From Flectonema sp. DT1601 (Eukaryota; Euglenozoa; Diplonemea; Diplonemida; Diplonemidae), in NCBI GenBank assembly GCA_964019425.1, contig OZ025788.1:1178001-1242000 (forward strand): a stretch of 64,000 bases of DNA, given 5' to 3'. The notes beneath the pieces are model-generated. The model had not been told where the DNA came from and searched no databases. It saw only the letters and a list, made by a program, of their open reading frames with translations. A program made the position numbers and the translations under genes. This document shows positions 36,926 to 46,925 of this stretch, piece after piece. How positions within the stretch are numbered: the stretch's first letter is position 1; each line of letters opens with the position of its first letter.

Positions 36926-38215
36926 ATGTCCCAACCGCAGAAGGTTCTGATCAGAGTTGTTGAGGGTCGTGGTCTAGCAGATGTTCTTCACGGAAACTGT
37001 AAATTAATAGTATCATTGGGAGAGCTGGTATTTGAGTCAAGAGCAGTTGCCAGTTTAGAGCTGGGTATTTATAAATGGCAATACGAAGCTATTTTCGAAG
37101 TTAATGACCCGACCAATGACTCTATCCGCGTTGATTTATTCTGTCAAAAAGCTGTTAGAGGTCGTGCCATATGTAACCTAAAAGATCTCCATCAGGGGAG
37201 GTCTTCAACATGGTTGCCTGTGTTGGTTCCAAAAAAAATAAAATCAAAATTCGCACCGGAAATTCAATTCATCACAAAGGCTTTTGGATTTGGAAAAGCC
37301 TTGGGAACTGTTGCTCGAACGGCATCAAAAATTGTACCAATGCCGCACTACGATCCAATAGAGGTTACTGTTTTAGATATAATGTTACATCCAGCTTCAA
37401 CTGATCTGATTGAGCTACCAACAGATCCTCAAGTTTGGTCAGAGTTAAGTAGAAGTATGGAAGCACATCAGAATTTATCAAAAAAGCATCCTCTTGTTCG
37501 GATTACACCAAAGTTTAGAACAAGACGAAGTAAAACTGTTGAAGAGGAACAGCCAACCAGTAGTTTGAAAGTTAATATCTCATTTGTGAAATCATTCATG
37601 ACAAATTATCGCTCTAGCAGAACACATAAATTATTGATATCTAAATTAGGAACAGAATACGCACAACAACTCACGACTGATAGTGATTTTTGGAACACAT
37701 TAATTTCATTTGTGTACTTGAGACGACAATATGAAATGTTTGACAATTTCAAATCAGGTGACCAGGTAGCTGTTCAGGTCATATCAAAAAGAACTCAAGA
37801 AGCACCCAGACAAGCTAAGATTCAATCTGTTATCTCCCGAACAGGAGAACGCAAACGCTGCATAGTCCAATACGAAGGTCGAAGTACTGAAACTGTTCAT
37901 TTCAGTAAACTACGACCATGGAAAGATCGTCTTAATATTGTTGTTTCTTATACAAAAAAACCATTAGATCACATATACATGTCAACGTCTGAATGGGACA
38001 CCGTTAAAGCCGAATGGGAATCAGCTAACAAACGAGGTAAGTATTCCTGGCTTAATGAAATTGATGTCGATGACATAACAGATGAGCTTCCTCTCTCACA
38101 GATCATCACTGGAATTAAATTCCCTGGTGAAGACATGATTGGTGATGGCAATGAGTTTATCGATGAGGGAGATCAGTTATTAAATACCAACAGTAGGGCT
38201 ACTCAAGACTTATAA
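36926..38215 (+). CDS. C2-domain protein with possible Tudor-like module
   Basis: 429 aa. Residues 5-100 fit a C2 beta-sandwich (KVLIRVVEGRGLADV, CKLIVSLGELVFESRAV, IRVDLFCQKAVRGRAICNL, WLPVLV), but the acidic calcium-binding loops are not obvious. Residues about 275-330 (FKSGDQVAVQVISKR to VQYEGRSTETVHFSKLRPW) look like a small Tudor/Agenet-type barrel. The C terminus (about 365-429) is acidic and is duplicated downstream. A second, out-of-frame ATG at 36918 opens a 10-codon uORF that overlaps this start. Family not named; membrane or scaffold binding through C2 is inferred. Confidence 0.7.
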   Translation: MSQPQKVLIRVVEGRGLADVLHGNCKLIVSLGELVFESRAVASLELGIYKWQYEAIFEVNDPTNDSIRVDLFCQKAVRGRAICNLKDLHQGRSSTWLPVLVPKKIKSKFAPEIQFITKAFGFGKALGTVARTASKIVPMPHYDPIEVTVLDIMLHPASTDLIELPTDPQVWSELSRSMEAHQNLSKKHPLVRITPKFRTRRSKTVEEEQPTSSLKVNISFVKSFMTNYRSSRTHKLLISKLGTEYAQQLTTDSDFWNTLISFVYLRRQYEMFDNFKSGDQVAVQVISKRTQEAPRQAKIQSVISRTGERKRCIVQYEGRSTETVHFSKLRPWKDRLNIVVSYTKKPLDHIYMSTSEWDTVKAEWESANKRGKYSWLNEIDVDDITDELPLSQIITGIKFPGEDMIGDGNEFIDEGDQLLNTNSRATQDL

Positions 38216-38273
38216 AGGATATGAGATCTTTTTATTTTTAATTTTTTTTAAAAAAAAAATTTCCTTTTGATAT

Positions 38274-38452
38274 TTAATACGTATTATTCTTTGAAATCAG
38301 TGATTCTAAATCATAAGGGAATATATCAATCTTAATACCACCAGACTCACTGGATAGCTTCCCTTCTTTAAAAAGTTCAAACACGGTGAGTACGTCAGAC
38401 CCAATACCGCGGTATCCCTTACTTTCTTCACTGAAGAGAGCGGTATGGTCTG
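38274..38452 (-). pseudogene. Minus-strand gene fragment resembling a terminal exon
   Basis: On the minus strand, a frame preceded by TTCTTTTTCAG reads HTALFSEESKGYRGIGSDVL, then TVFELFKEGKLSSESGGIKI and DIFPYDLESLISKNNTY, then stops. Complexity and codon use look like real coding sequence, not homopolymer. There is no start codon or upstream exon nearby, so it is best read as a transposed or duplicated piece of another gene. It is the only convincing minus-strand coding-like stretch in the window. It lies between the C2 gene and the copy of that gene's C terminus. I cannot name the source gene. Confidence 0.45.
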
Positions 38453-38548
38453 AAAAAGAAGGATTATTTTAATTTTTTTATAAGGCCGAATTCAAAAAAA
38501 ATCATTACTTGTTGATTTAATTATTTTATTTTATTTGTGATAACCTTT

Positions 38549-38752
38549 CCCGAATGGGAATCAGCTAACAAACGAGGTAAGTATTCCTGGCTTAATGAAA
38601 CAGATGTCGATGACATAACAGATGAACTTCCTCTCTCACAGATCATCACTGGAATTAAATTCTCTGGTGAAGACATGATTGGTGATGACAATGAGTTTAT
38701 TGAAGGAAATCGATTATTCGAGATCAACGGTAAATCTACTCAAGACTTATAA
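38549..38752 (+). pseudogene. Duplicated C-terminal fragment of the C2-domain gene
   Basis: From CCGAATGGGAATCAGCTAAC on, this segment copies 38012-38215 with about 10-15% changes. It keeps the frame and the same TQDL-stop ending despite an indel of one codon. Changes include ILE to THR in LNEIDVDD, PRO to SER in KFPGED and a rewritten last 15 residues. No acceptor AG sits at its left edge. It may be a dead partial duplication, or an alternative last exon if some splice route exists. Confidence 0.7.
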
Positions 38753-38895
38753 ATAATATTTTACTCCTTTTTTTTTTTACATGTCAGTCTTTGTATTCGG
38801 TAATTTGATTAGATTATTTAGTAGTGAGAGTGTGTACTATTATTTGACATCCTTCGGAAAAGCTATTTTTAATAATCAGAAAATGATCTAATAAA

Positions 38896-40926
38896 ATGAT
38901 AAAACAATCATGTAAGAGATTGAAATCTCTTACCTTCACGAGCCCAGGTACCTTACCTGCTGTGAGTAGTGGTCGAGATCTTCACAACATTATAACAGCT
39001 TGTGGAGTGTCTGCTCCCCGATCAGCAATGGATATTCCTTTTATAAGTGCTCAACGATATTTAAAAAAATACACTGGAACCCTTTATAAATATGAAAATT
39101 TAGACGTGAGAGTTCTAAAAAATGTTGGCCTTAACCCGAATAAAAATGATGAAGAACTTATGCAGCTGCCTAACAGAAACCCTGTTATAACTTTAATGGG
39201 TCATGTTAATCACGGTAAGACAACTCTTTTGGATAGTTGGAGAGATTCTGAATCTCCGATTAAAATAACAGAAACGGAACATGGAAAGATAACACAGTCG
39301 ATAAGAAGTTATAAACTAAAGTCTGGGACTACTGTGGTCGATACTCCAGGACATCTAGTCTTTGATGAGATGAGAGAACAGGGTGGGTTTGTTTCTGACT
39401 CCACAATAATAGTGATTGACATTACTCAAGGTATCTGTGAACAAACAGTTGAAGCTATTGATCATGTCTTGTACTACGACCGTCCAGTTGTTTTTGCTGT
39501 TACAAAAATAGATCTTATTAGTGGATCTGATCTACGCGAGTCATTAAAAAGTATCGCAACTCAAATTAGAGAAACTCCGGAATTCGCTGATGCCAAAGTC
39601 GCGACACAACTTCCTGAATTGGTTGAAAAAAATGATGTTTTTATCGTACCAGTTGCAGCACCTCATAAAATAAATAATGATTTACTCATGAAGATTGCTG
39701 TCAAGTGTGCAGGGATGTGTAAGTTCGACCCAGCTGAACCAACAGTTGCTGTTCTACTTGACTGTCAGTACAGCAATACACAAATCACTGAAAAAACAGC
39801 TTCACAACTTGAAGATGATGCCTTTTATCGAAAACGGAAAACAGAATTTTCAACGACGAAAGACTTTTACTTATCCCGAGATGTGATTAGAAATCCTCAG
39901 AATGCGGATAGAACTTTATTATGTATCGTGAAGTCAGGGATGGTGACACCAGGACAGGGTTTTGTTGTCGGCCGCAGCGGGTTTGGAATAATAAAAAAAA
40001 TTGAAGACGAATTTGGTGAACACCTATCCTCAGCAACACCAGGAACACCTTGTCAGATTACAGGTTTAAATTTAACATGCGACCCTCCAGATTCAGGTGA
40101 TCATATAATCGTTGTCTCAAGCGAAGAAAAAGCAAAAGCCATAATTGATCAACGAGACAGTATTACTCGATACTTAAATGATGGAGGGTATGCAAAGCTA
40201 CTCACTGATGAAGGTGACGAGGATGCTTTTTCATGGCTGCGTCTCGTTGAAGATGAAGGTCCATCTAGTATGTGGAAACGAAAGAAGAAGAGAAAAAGAC
40301 AAGAAAAGACAGCAGCCAAAGCCGACATGAATTCTTTCACCACCGAGGAGTTAATTGAAAGAGGAATGGTGTGCGACACATACGAGGCAACTGGAATTTG
40401 TAAACGCGCAGCATGTAATAAAAAGCATCCGCGAGACATTCACATTCAACAACCAGAAAAGATCTTCTTAATCATAAAAACTGACACTGCAGCATCTCTA
40501 ATATCAATAACAAAAGTATTGGACCATCTGAATAGTAATCGAGTGGTGTTCCTTTGTATCAATTCAGGTGTCGGTGACCTATCAAATGATGACTTTGATA
40601 GAGCTGCCATCAACGGTGATTTCTCAGCTTCAATTGTCTGCTATCGAATCAGATGTCCGGAATACATCATTCCCGCTGCTGTGTCTCAGAAAACTAATCT
40701 TTTCGAATTTTCAGTATTGTCAGATCTCGTTTCTATGTTGTATTCTCTGTATACATCTTCAGTTTCTGATTGGGAACAAAAACAACGTACTCGGTTGCAA
40801 AAATATAATCGGGAAGAAACTGATGAGTTCGATCCTGTGGAAGTCAGCGACTACGTCAAGCAATTATTAAGTGAAGAGAGACACTCTGCGGTCTTGTGTG
40901 ATATTTACAATACGTCGGATAAGTAG
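38896..40926 (+). CDS. IF2-family translation GTPase with CCCH zinc finger, lacking C2 domain
   Basis: 676 aa. G-domain motifs: GHVNHGKT (102-109), a GKITQSI switch I (130-136), DTPGH (149-153), TKID (203-206). Residues about 335-420 are the domain II barrel (LLCIVKSGMVTPGQGFVVG). Residues about 520-630 match domain III (IFLIIKTDTAASLISI, INSGVGDLSNDDFDRAA). Between II and III lie a basic stretch (KRKKKRKRQ, 461-469) and a CCCH motif: Cys493, Cys502, Cys507, His511 (C-x8-C-x4-C-x3-H). The initiator-tRNA-binding C-terminal C2 domain of IF2 is not seen; the tail is charged and helical. The N terminus (MIKQSCKRLKSLTFT) could be a mitochondrial presequence. A mitochondrial IF2 or a derived relative is likely. 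Confidence 0.8.
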   Translation: MIKQSCKRLKSLTFTSPGTLPAVSSGRDLHNIITACGVSAPRSAMDIPFISAQRYLKKYTGTLYKYENLDVRVLKNVGLNPNKNDEELMQLPNRNPVITLMGHVNHGKTTLLDSWRDSESPIKITETEHGKITQSIRSYKLKSGTTVVDTPGHLVFDEMREQGGFVSDSTIIVIDITQGICEQTVEAIDHVLYYDRPVVFAVTKIDLISGSDLRESLKSIATQIRETPEFADAKVATQLPELVEKNDVFIVPVAAPHKINNDLLMKIAVKCAGMCKFDPAEPTVAVLLDCQYSNTQITEKTASQLEDDAFYRKRKTEFSTTKDFYLSRDVIRNPQNADRTLLCIVKSGMVTPGQGFVVGRSGFGIIKKIEDEFGEHLSSATPGTPCQITGLNLTCDPPDSGDHIIVVSSEEKAKAIIDQRDSITRYLNDGGYAKLLTDEGDEDAFSWLRLVEDEGPSSMWKRKKKRKRQEKTAAKADMNSFTTEELIERGMVCDTYEATGICKRAACNKKHPRDIHIQQPEKIFLIIKTDTAASLISITKVLDHLNSNRVVFLCINSGVGDLSNDDFDRAAINGDFSASIVCYRIRCPEYIIPAAVSQKTNLFEFSVLSDLVSMLYSLYTSSVSDWEQKQRTRLQKYNREETDEFDPVEVSDYVKQLLSEERHSAVLCDIYNTSDK

Positions 40927-41022
40927 CCGCTGGTATTAAGATTCTTTTTGTTTTTATTTTGTATAATTCCTATTTTTTTTGAACAGCAAAAAAAAAAAAA
41001 AAAAAAAAAGTTTTCATTAAAA

Positions 41023-42429
41023 ATGAAGTCTGCCTGCATTGCTTTGCTGGCCGCAGCGAGCGTCAGCGCCTCTGACGAGATGAACTTCACTGCAACAGGA
41101 CAGTGCTATCATCATGAGAAGTGTCGTTTAAAGCCATTGGCTAACTTTAGAATGGCTCAGATGATGGCTGAGAAGCAAGCTCTCTATGATGAGTGTACCA
41201 AGGATAGAACATGTCCATATCCAATGGCAAGCGCATCTAAGCAGAAGTGTGTCGACGGAAGTGTTTCATTTGGAGGACAGACTTACCCATGTGACGGTAT
41301 TGATCTGATGTCTTTTGTATCAGCAGCAGACTTAGGATCTGCTGTCAGAGGTAACGACATCTGGGGATGGACTGATCCAGTCAGCGGACATGAAATCGCC
41401 ATCATGTGTCTTGCAGATGGAACTTCCTTTATTGATATCACAGATGCCGAGAACCCAACTGTTTTAGGATACCTACGTGGTCACAGATACCCAGCTGCTA
41501 CATCATGGAGAGATGTTAAAGTATTTAACAATCATGCTTACATTGGTTCTGAAGTTGCCGATCATGGTCTTCAGGTATTCGATTTAAGAACTTTGAAGAG
41601 TTACTATGGACGTACAGGAGCTGTCGCACCATTATTGACTGAGACATACTTGTACACTGAGTTTGGATCAAGTCATAATATTGTGATTAATGAAGAAAGT
41701 GGATTCTTGTATGCTGTTGGATCGAAGACTTTCAGAGGAGGACCTCACATTCTTGATTTGAGCAACCCATCAAAGCCAATCTTCGCTACTGGTTGGGATA
41801 CTGATGGATACACTCACGATGCTCAATGTGTTATCTACAAGGGACCTGATCTCAGATACAAAAACAAGGAGGTTTGCTTCTTGTACAACGAAGACACTCT
41901 CACTATCCTTGATGTCACTGACAAGAAAAATCTTCAAATGATTTCAAGAATCCCATATCGTAACAACTACTACTGTCATCAGGGATGGTTAAATCATGAG
42001 CAGACTCATCTTCTTATGAATGACGAGTTGGATGAGCAAAGTACTAACGAAAAGAATACCAGAACTCTGTTGTGGGATGTCAGAGACTTGAGAAGCCCTG
42101 TTCACGTTGGTAACCACATCAGTGAAGAAATGTCAATTGATCACAACTTGTACCTTGATGAAAAGAACATTGGATACTGTTCCAACTACTGCTCTGGACT
42201 TAGAGTTCTTGACGCGAATGATATCGCGTCTGGTAAGACTCCAGAACTTGCTTACTTTGATGTTGCGCCATATTGTAATACTCGTACTACTGCAGGTGTC
42301 TCATTTCAGGGTACTTGGTCTAACTACCCATATTTCAAGTCTGGAAACATTGCTGTTAGCAGTATTGAACTTGGTCTCTTCGTCCTCCGCATTCAGGACG
42401 AGAGACTTGCCAACCGTACTTCACACTAG
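41023..42429 (+). CDS. Secreted LVIVD-repeat beta-propeller (choice-of-anchor B type)
   Basis: 468 aa. The start at 41023 gives a clean signal peptide (MKSACIALLAAASVSA); the upstream in-frame extension is poly-Lys from an A-tract. DIWGWTDPVSGHEIAIMC, TSFIDITDAENPTVLGYL, HNIVINEESGFLYAVGS, DGYTHDAQCVIYKGPD and HQGWLNHEQTHLLMNDELDE are diagnostic of the choice-of-anchor B / LVIVD family of secreted propellers known from marine bacteria and algae. An N-terminal Cys-containing region (CRLKPLANFRM ... CTKDRTCPYP) is extra. It is probably extracellular or surface attached; function in the family is not established. The leader before the ATG contains about 23 A. Confidence 0.88.
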   Translation: MKSACIALLAAASVSASDEMNFTATGQCYHHEKCRLKPLANFRMAQMMAEKQALYDECTKDRTCPYPMASASKQKCVDGSVSFGGQTYPCDGIDLMSFVSAADLGSAVRGNDIWGWTDPVSGHEIAIMCLADGTSFIDITDAENPTVLGYLRGHRYPAATSWRDVKVFNNHAYIGSEVADHGLQVFDLRTLKSYYGRTGAVAPLLTETYLYTEFGSSHNIVINEESGFLYAVGSKTFRGGPHILDLSNPSKPIFATGWDTDGYTHDAQCVIYKGPDLRYKNKEVCFLYNEDTLTILDVTDKKNLQMISRIPYRNNYYCHQGWLNHEQTHLLMNDELDEQSTNEKNTRTLLWDVRDLRSPVHVGNHISEEMSIDHNLYLDEKNIGYCSNYCSGLRVLDANDIASGKTPELAYFDVAPYCNTRTTAGVSFQGTWSNYPYFKSGNIAVSSIELGLFVLRIQDERLANRTSH

Positions 42430-43545
42430 TTTTCTTTTCTTTTTAACCCAAATGAAAAAAGGGGGTTTCATAAATAAAGATCAACTCCTTGTTAAGTATT
42501 AGGCTACCTTTCTTTCTTTTTTTGATCTGGTTCGTTGCTCTCATTTAATAGGCAAGAAAACCAACCGCGTGAATGTTTTGTGTAGGTAGCCGTGAGTAGT
42601 TGGTCTGTCTCTCTCTTGCTTTTTTTTTTTCTCTCTTTCCCCTTTTCCAAAAAGACTTTCCTTTTTTTTTTTTTTTTTTTTCCCGATATGGATGCTCTGA
42701 GAATTATAGGGGGAAAATAAAAAATAAAAAAAAAAAAATACTACGCATGTGTTTGCTCTGTTGGGTTTTTTTTTTGTTTCCTTGTAATTCGTGACTCGAA
42801 AAGGGTCGGAATCTGAATTTTTTTAAAACCGCTTTACTACCCTCTCTTAGGGCTTCTCTAACGATGATTTCCCCTCCCCTTTTTTTTAAGACATAGTTAG
42901 GCTAATATTTATTGAAAAAAAAATTTAAAAAAAAAAAAAAAAACTTGTTTAAAAGGAAAAAATCGTAGTGGCAGCATAAATGTCAGTTTTTTTAATTATG
43001 TTGCCATTGCAATCCATAACATAAATAACACTAATTGCTGCTTAACATTTGATTGTGTAAGCGACGAAAACCTTTCAATATTTAGACGTGAAAAGAGCTT
43101 TTATGGGAAAGAGAAAAAAAGAGTCATAACAATATGATATCGTATGTAAAAAATATGAGAGAACTGGTCAACCCCTATCTCTCTCTCCATCGTGTGATGT
43201 TTCTCTATTAAACAACAACATCCTTTTCCCCTTCCACAAACATACTTCTCAAAACGCTCCAGTCGTTTTGTTGTTTTCCCCTTTTCTTTTTAAGTATTTT
43301 TGTTTATTTTATTTCCCCTTTTTCTTCTCTTGTTTAAAAAGTATCACAGCAGTGTGTGTGTTATTCTTCAAGACAGATTTCAATTCATAATAAGATTTGT
43401 GTTTGTTGTTATCGTCGCCGTCAAGAGCTGTGATTGACAGACGTGATAAGGAGAATGAGAAGTACTGCCATTTGTAGTATTTAGTTGTTGTAAAATAGTT
43501 TTATTCTACTAACAGGATTATATTCTTACTTTATAACATCACAAG
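42430..43545. other. Intergenic spacer
   Basis: AT-rich, with T-run 42661-42680, A-runs at about 42920-42946 and C/T-rich blocks (42610-42660, 43280-43330). There are no convincing genes. CTACTAACAG (43506-43515), which contains a yeast-like branch-point word TACTAAC, precedes the next start by 30 nt. Confidence 0.6.
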
Positions 43546-44601
43546 ATGACATACGTGTCGGCGCTTACCCCTCCGTCAAGAGTAGAGTACTACGGAACTC
43601 AAAGACAAGTTCCTAGTCAGAATTGGGATGTTTACAGAAGATATGGTAATTTAGCGAGTCCTGTAGTTAGTGATACCTACAGAGCATCATCTGGTCCACA
43701 AAGTGCTGGGAGATGGGCAACTCCTCCATCAAGAGGACCAATAGCAACCCCTCCTTCATCATCACCTGGTTATGATAGTCCACAGACAACACAGAGATAT
43801 TCAAGTCCTACTTGGGCTGAGAGGTATGCTGACATGCCTAGATTTAGACGTGAGGATGCTTCTTACACCGGTAGGTATGGTGTTGGTACTTCTCCTTTGA
43901 AATCAAGACCTCAAGCATCATACCCACAACATCACCATTCTTCATCTTTAATTGGACCACAATCACAAGAAGACTATGGTAAGTACAGTATAGTTCTTGA
44001 TTTAGATGAGACACTTGTTTATGCTAGACAAGGACCTGTGAGAGCTCGTCCAGGTGCCCAACAATTTTTGAGATCTTTGGGAAGAAGTTGCGAGGCGATC
44101 ATCTGGACTGCAGGAGAAAGTGGCTACGCTCAAAATGCAGTTCGTCAAATTGACACCAACAGAGTTGTAAAACATTCTGTCTACAGGGACTCTAGATGGT
44201 TCGGATCTGATAAGTCTGGTACAAAGAATCTTCGTATGTTAGGGAGGGATATGAATAGATCACTTCTTGTAGAAAACACACCTGACTGTATTCGTGATAA
44301 TCAGGAAAACTCTATCCTTTTACCTGACTATTTAGGAGGTGCTGATACAGGTGCTATGGCTGACTTAGAAAATCTAGTCAGAGACCTTACTAACTCTGGT
44401 ATGACTGTGCAGGACTTCTTAAGAAAAAGTTCCCTAGTTCAGAGAAAGCAATTACCCTGCTCGTCAGGTGATTCTATTAATGCTTATGTTCTTAAGGGAC
44501 ATGATCCAACACAGTATTCTTCTCCACGTCAATCACAGCATCGTTACCCTTCTCCAACTGATTTGTATCCTCGTCGTTTGCATTACGGAAACCGTTACTG
44601 A
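43546..44601 (+). CDS. FCP/SCP-type HAD phosphatase with disordered N terminus
   Basis: 351 aa. Residues 1-140 are Ser/Pro/Arg/Tyr-rich and disordered, with SP and TPP motifs. The NIF/FCP1-like domain follows: VLDLDETLVYA (150-160) with Asp152 and Asp154 as the DxDxT nucleophile and acid, AIIWTAGESGYAQNAVRQID for motif II, LGRDMNRSLLVENTPDCI for the third and fourth motifs, and ENSILLPDYLGG. Family members (SCP, Dullard, TIM50, FCP1) dephosphorylate Ser or Thr, for example on RNA polymerase II CTD or lipin. The substrate here is unknown. The C-terminal 60 residues are again disordered. No membrane span, which argues against TIM50 and Dullard. Confidence 0.88.
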   Translation: MTYVSALTPPSRVEYYGTQRQVPSQNWDVYRRYGNLASPVVSDTYRASSGPQSAGRWATPPSRGPIATPPSSSPGYDSPQTTQRYSSPTWAERYADMPRFRREDASYTGRYGVGTSPLKSRPQASYPQHHHSSSLIGPQSQEDYGKYSIVLDLDETLVYARQGPVRARPGAQQFLRSLGRSCEAIIWTAGESGYAQNAVRQIDTNRVVKHSVYRDSRWFGSDKSGTKNLRMLGRDMNRSLLVENTPDCIRDNQENSILLPDYLGGADTGAMADLENLVRDLTNSGMTVQDFLRKSSLVQRKQLPCSSGDSINAYVLKGHDPTQYSSPRQSQHRYPSPTDLYPRRLHYGNRY

Positions 44602-44739
44602 GTCAGTTTAAAAAAAAAAAATAAGAATAATTCTTCTCCGCCATTGCTAGTTACCTCTTTGGATAGAAGACTTCAACTATCGACATTATAAGGTTAGCCA
44701 CAACTTCTTATTAAGTTTGTTGCAAAAATCAGAGCAAAA

Positions 44740-44794
44740 AACCGTAGACCGACTTAAACTGAGAAAGCTAAAGGAGGTTTTTACGTGTGTTGCT
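44740..44794 (-). repeat. Dispersed repeat family A, inverted copy
   Basis: Its reverse complement gives CACACGTAAAAACCTCCTTT, AGCTTTCTCAGTTTAAGTCG and GTCTACGGTT, close to 14815-14870 (a few differences). This shows that the family is dispersed over at least 35 kb in both orientations. Confidence 0.7.
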
Positions 44795-44935
44795 TCAAAC
44801 TGATAAATTTTGTTCAGAAGCTGGGGCCAACCACAGTTGTAGTTGTTGGCTTACGGTAAACCCAATAGGCTGCTATTTGTTGATGTTTATTGTGTTCCCT
44901 TTATCCTCTGACATCAAGCAAGATGCTGACGGAAC

Positions 44936-44967
<32 letters not shown>

Positions 44968-46083
44968 TCCTCTCCATTTCCTCAGAATTATTTTGTATAA
45001 TCTCCTTTTTATTTTATTTTATTTTTTTTGTTCTCTCAAATAATTTTCCCACAAACGGTCTTTTTGTTAGCATTGAGGGAAGTATGGCTTCTGTACAAAT
45101 TCTGTCGTTGAGCAAGTTTGACTGAATGGCCCACATGCAACGCTTTTCTTGATTTCAGCTTCGTTGCTATCATTTTTACTTGATCGTCTTTTTCTCAATT
45201 TGTTATACGAGCTATAAAAAAAAAAAAAAACTTTTTTCCATAGTTGATTTTTTTACAAAGTAAGTTGTGACATTATAACGGTTGTTTGATTGTCATGTCA
45301 GCAAGGGTTAGTCACTTTTGTGTATATTCAAAAGGGGGGAAAAAAAAAGAATACCCGCCTTTCCAGGTTTTTATTTATGTGTACTGCCTCTCTGCTTATT
45401 TCTTTTTGTTATATAACACAACGTGCTGATATGGCAATATCCACGTCTACGAGGGGGCTTCTTCTCGAGGGAAGATTAGTTTTTTTTAGGTTTTCTTTTT
45501 TTGAATTTTTCATTGGGACAGCCTTCGTGGGCTCATCTTTTTCAAAATATATCAGGATCGTGTTCTTGTTCCTGTTGAGTTGATAGTGAAGGCAGGCTTC
45601 GTGTTGCCTTTTCTTGTCATCAAGGACCCTTCTACTTGTCACACAGGCAGGAACAGGAGCATGAGAAGGGAAAAAAAAAAGCACTTTTTGTTTGTATGAT
45701 AAGATTTCTGAACCCTCGGTCAAAGTCGAGGTACTTCCTTTCCCTTTTTTTTGTGTGGATTTCTTTCTCGAAAGAAAACTTCGAGAAAAGTATTGCATTT
45801 AAAAATTGTGAGTTCGCTATGTGTTAAAACCTACCCCTAAGAGAACGACAGTTCAACTACACAACCCAAGTTTGAAGTAGTCACCAAGTCCCGTGTACGG
45901 AGATTAACTGTTTCTGCCTCCTTTCCCTCTCGCTCTCTAATCGTGTTCATGAATTCATGTCATTTAGCTATAAGTTATATTACACCAATTGCGACCTTGT
46001 GTGTTGGGATATAAAAAGCCTTCACAAAAAAAAAAATATATATATAAAAGATGAAATAAAATCAATTCTTGAACCCCCCTCTG

Positions 46084-46140
46084 TTGTTTATGATACAATA
46101 CATTTGTATTTTACGTACAAACTCGAACAGTTAATCCCCG
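46084..46140 (+). repeat. Dispersed repeat family B, copy 4 (right end)
   Basis: About 55 bp practically identical to 20868-20925 (GTTTATGATACAATACATTT, ACGTACAAACTCGAACAGTT, AATCCCC), preceded by CCCCCCT. The near identity contrasts with the older copies and suggests recent movement or conversion. Confidence 0.7.
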
Positions 46141-46900
46141 TCTGTTGTTACTAAAGTTGTTTCTGAGTACCATTTGTTTCTTGCTTTATGAATTGCTGGA
46201 GGCTTACCTACTGCAACAAAAAAAAAAAAAAAAAAAAAGGAATGAAAGAAGAACTAAAAAAAAAAAAAAAGGAAGATTTTTCCCGTTAGGATTGTTTAAT
46301 TACAAACTGACACAAAAGAAGAAGAAAAAAAAAAAAACAATGGTAGGTCTGCTGTGATCACTCCCCGTTTATGTTGATTAGGTTGTGTAACAAAATAATA
46401 ATTTCCCATTGTTGTGCGAAATGAATAATCCTATTTGTTCCACTCATACGTTTTTTTTTCTTCTTTTTTTTTTTTCCCCTCCGTTCTCCTTTCCAAACTT
46501 GGGAATGGGGGGAAAAAAAAAAAAATAATATTTTTTTGATCAAAGTTTTCTTTTGACAATCGCTCGTTCACTTTCCACACCCTATTGTTATGTCTTGTAT
46601 TGCTTTTTTTTTTTTTTTTTTTTTTTGATCACATCTTTTTAGCATCGCAACCCTTTCGGAAGGCAACTATTGCGTTGCTTTACTTACTTTTACTGGTCAA
46701 AAAATATCCACTTCCCCGCTATTTTGTTATCGCCTATATAAGGCGTCATATACCCACACATGTGCATTGTTGTTCAACTGTTACTATTGTTAGGCATGAT
46801 TTTTCTTTTTTAAAAAAAACATTAGAATCGATACACAAATGGAAAAAAAAAACACTGATGCGGAATCGAACTGAAGACGCAATGTTCAATAAGTGATTCT

Positions 46901-46917
46901 ATTCCCCCTCAAAACAG
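46901..46917 (+). promoter_or_regulatory. Splice-acceptor-like site before ADP-ribosyltransferase gene
   Basis: ATTCCCCCTCAAAACAG ends at 46917, only 8 nt before the ATG at 46926. A leader that short is easier to explain by an added spliced leader than by a normal 5' UTR. Confidence 0.5.
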
Positions 46918-46925
46918 GTGTAAAT

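Larger units (their letters stand above)
44602..46925. other. Intergenic spacer with two dispersed repeat copies
   Basis: No credible gene. It holds an inverted family A copy (44740-44794), a family B copy (46084-46140), A-runs at 44935-44964 and 46218-46238, and a small hairpin TTTCTCGAA/TTCGAGAAA (45764-45788, 7-nt loop). The frames at 45290-45830 look random. It ends with ATTCCCCCTCAAAACAG before the ADP-ribosyltransferase gene. Confidence 0.55.

Noticed and set aside
40948-41022. Longer N terminus for the LVIVD protein (and similar poly-Lys starts for AGPS)
   Set aside because: It would translate the A-tract into a Lys run ahead of a perfect signal peptide; the inner ATG is far more likely.
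45290-45827. Frames of 60-130 aa on both strands
   Set aside because: Overlap each other, random-looking composition, no support from acceptor pattern or domain content.
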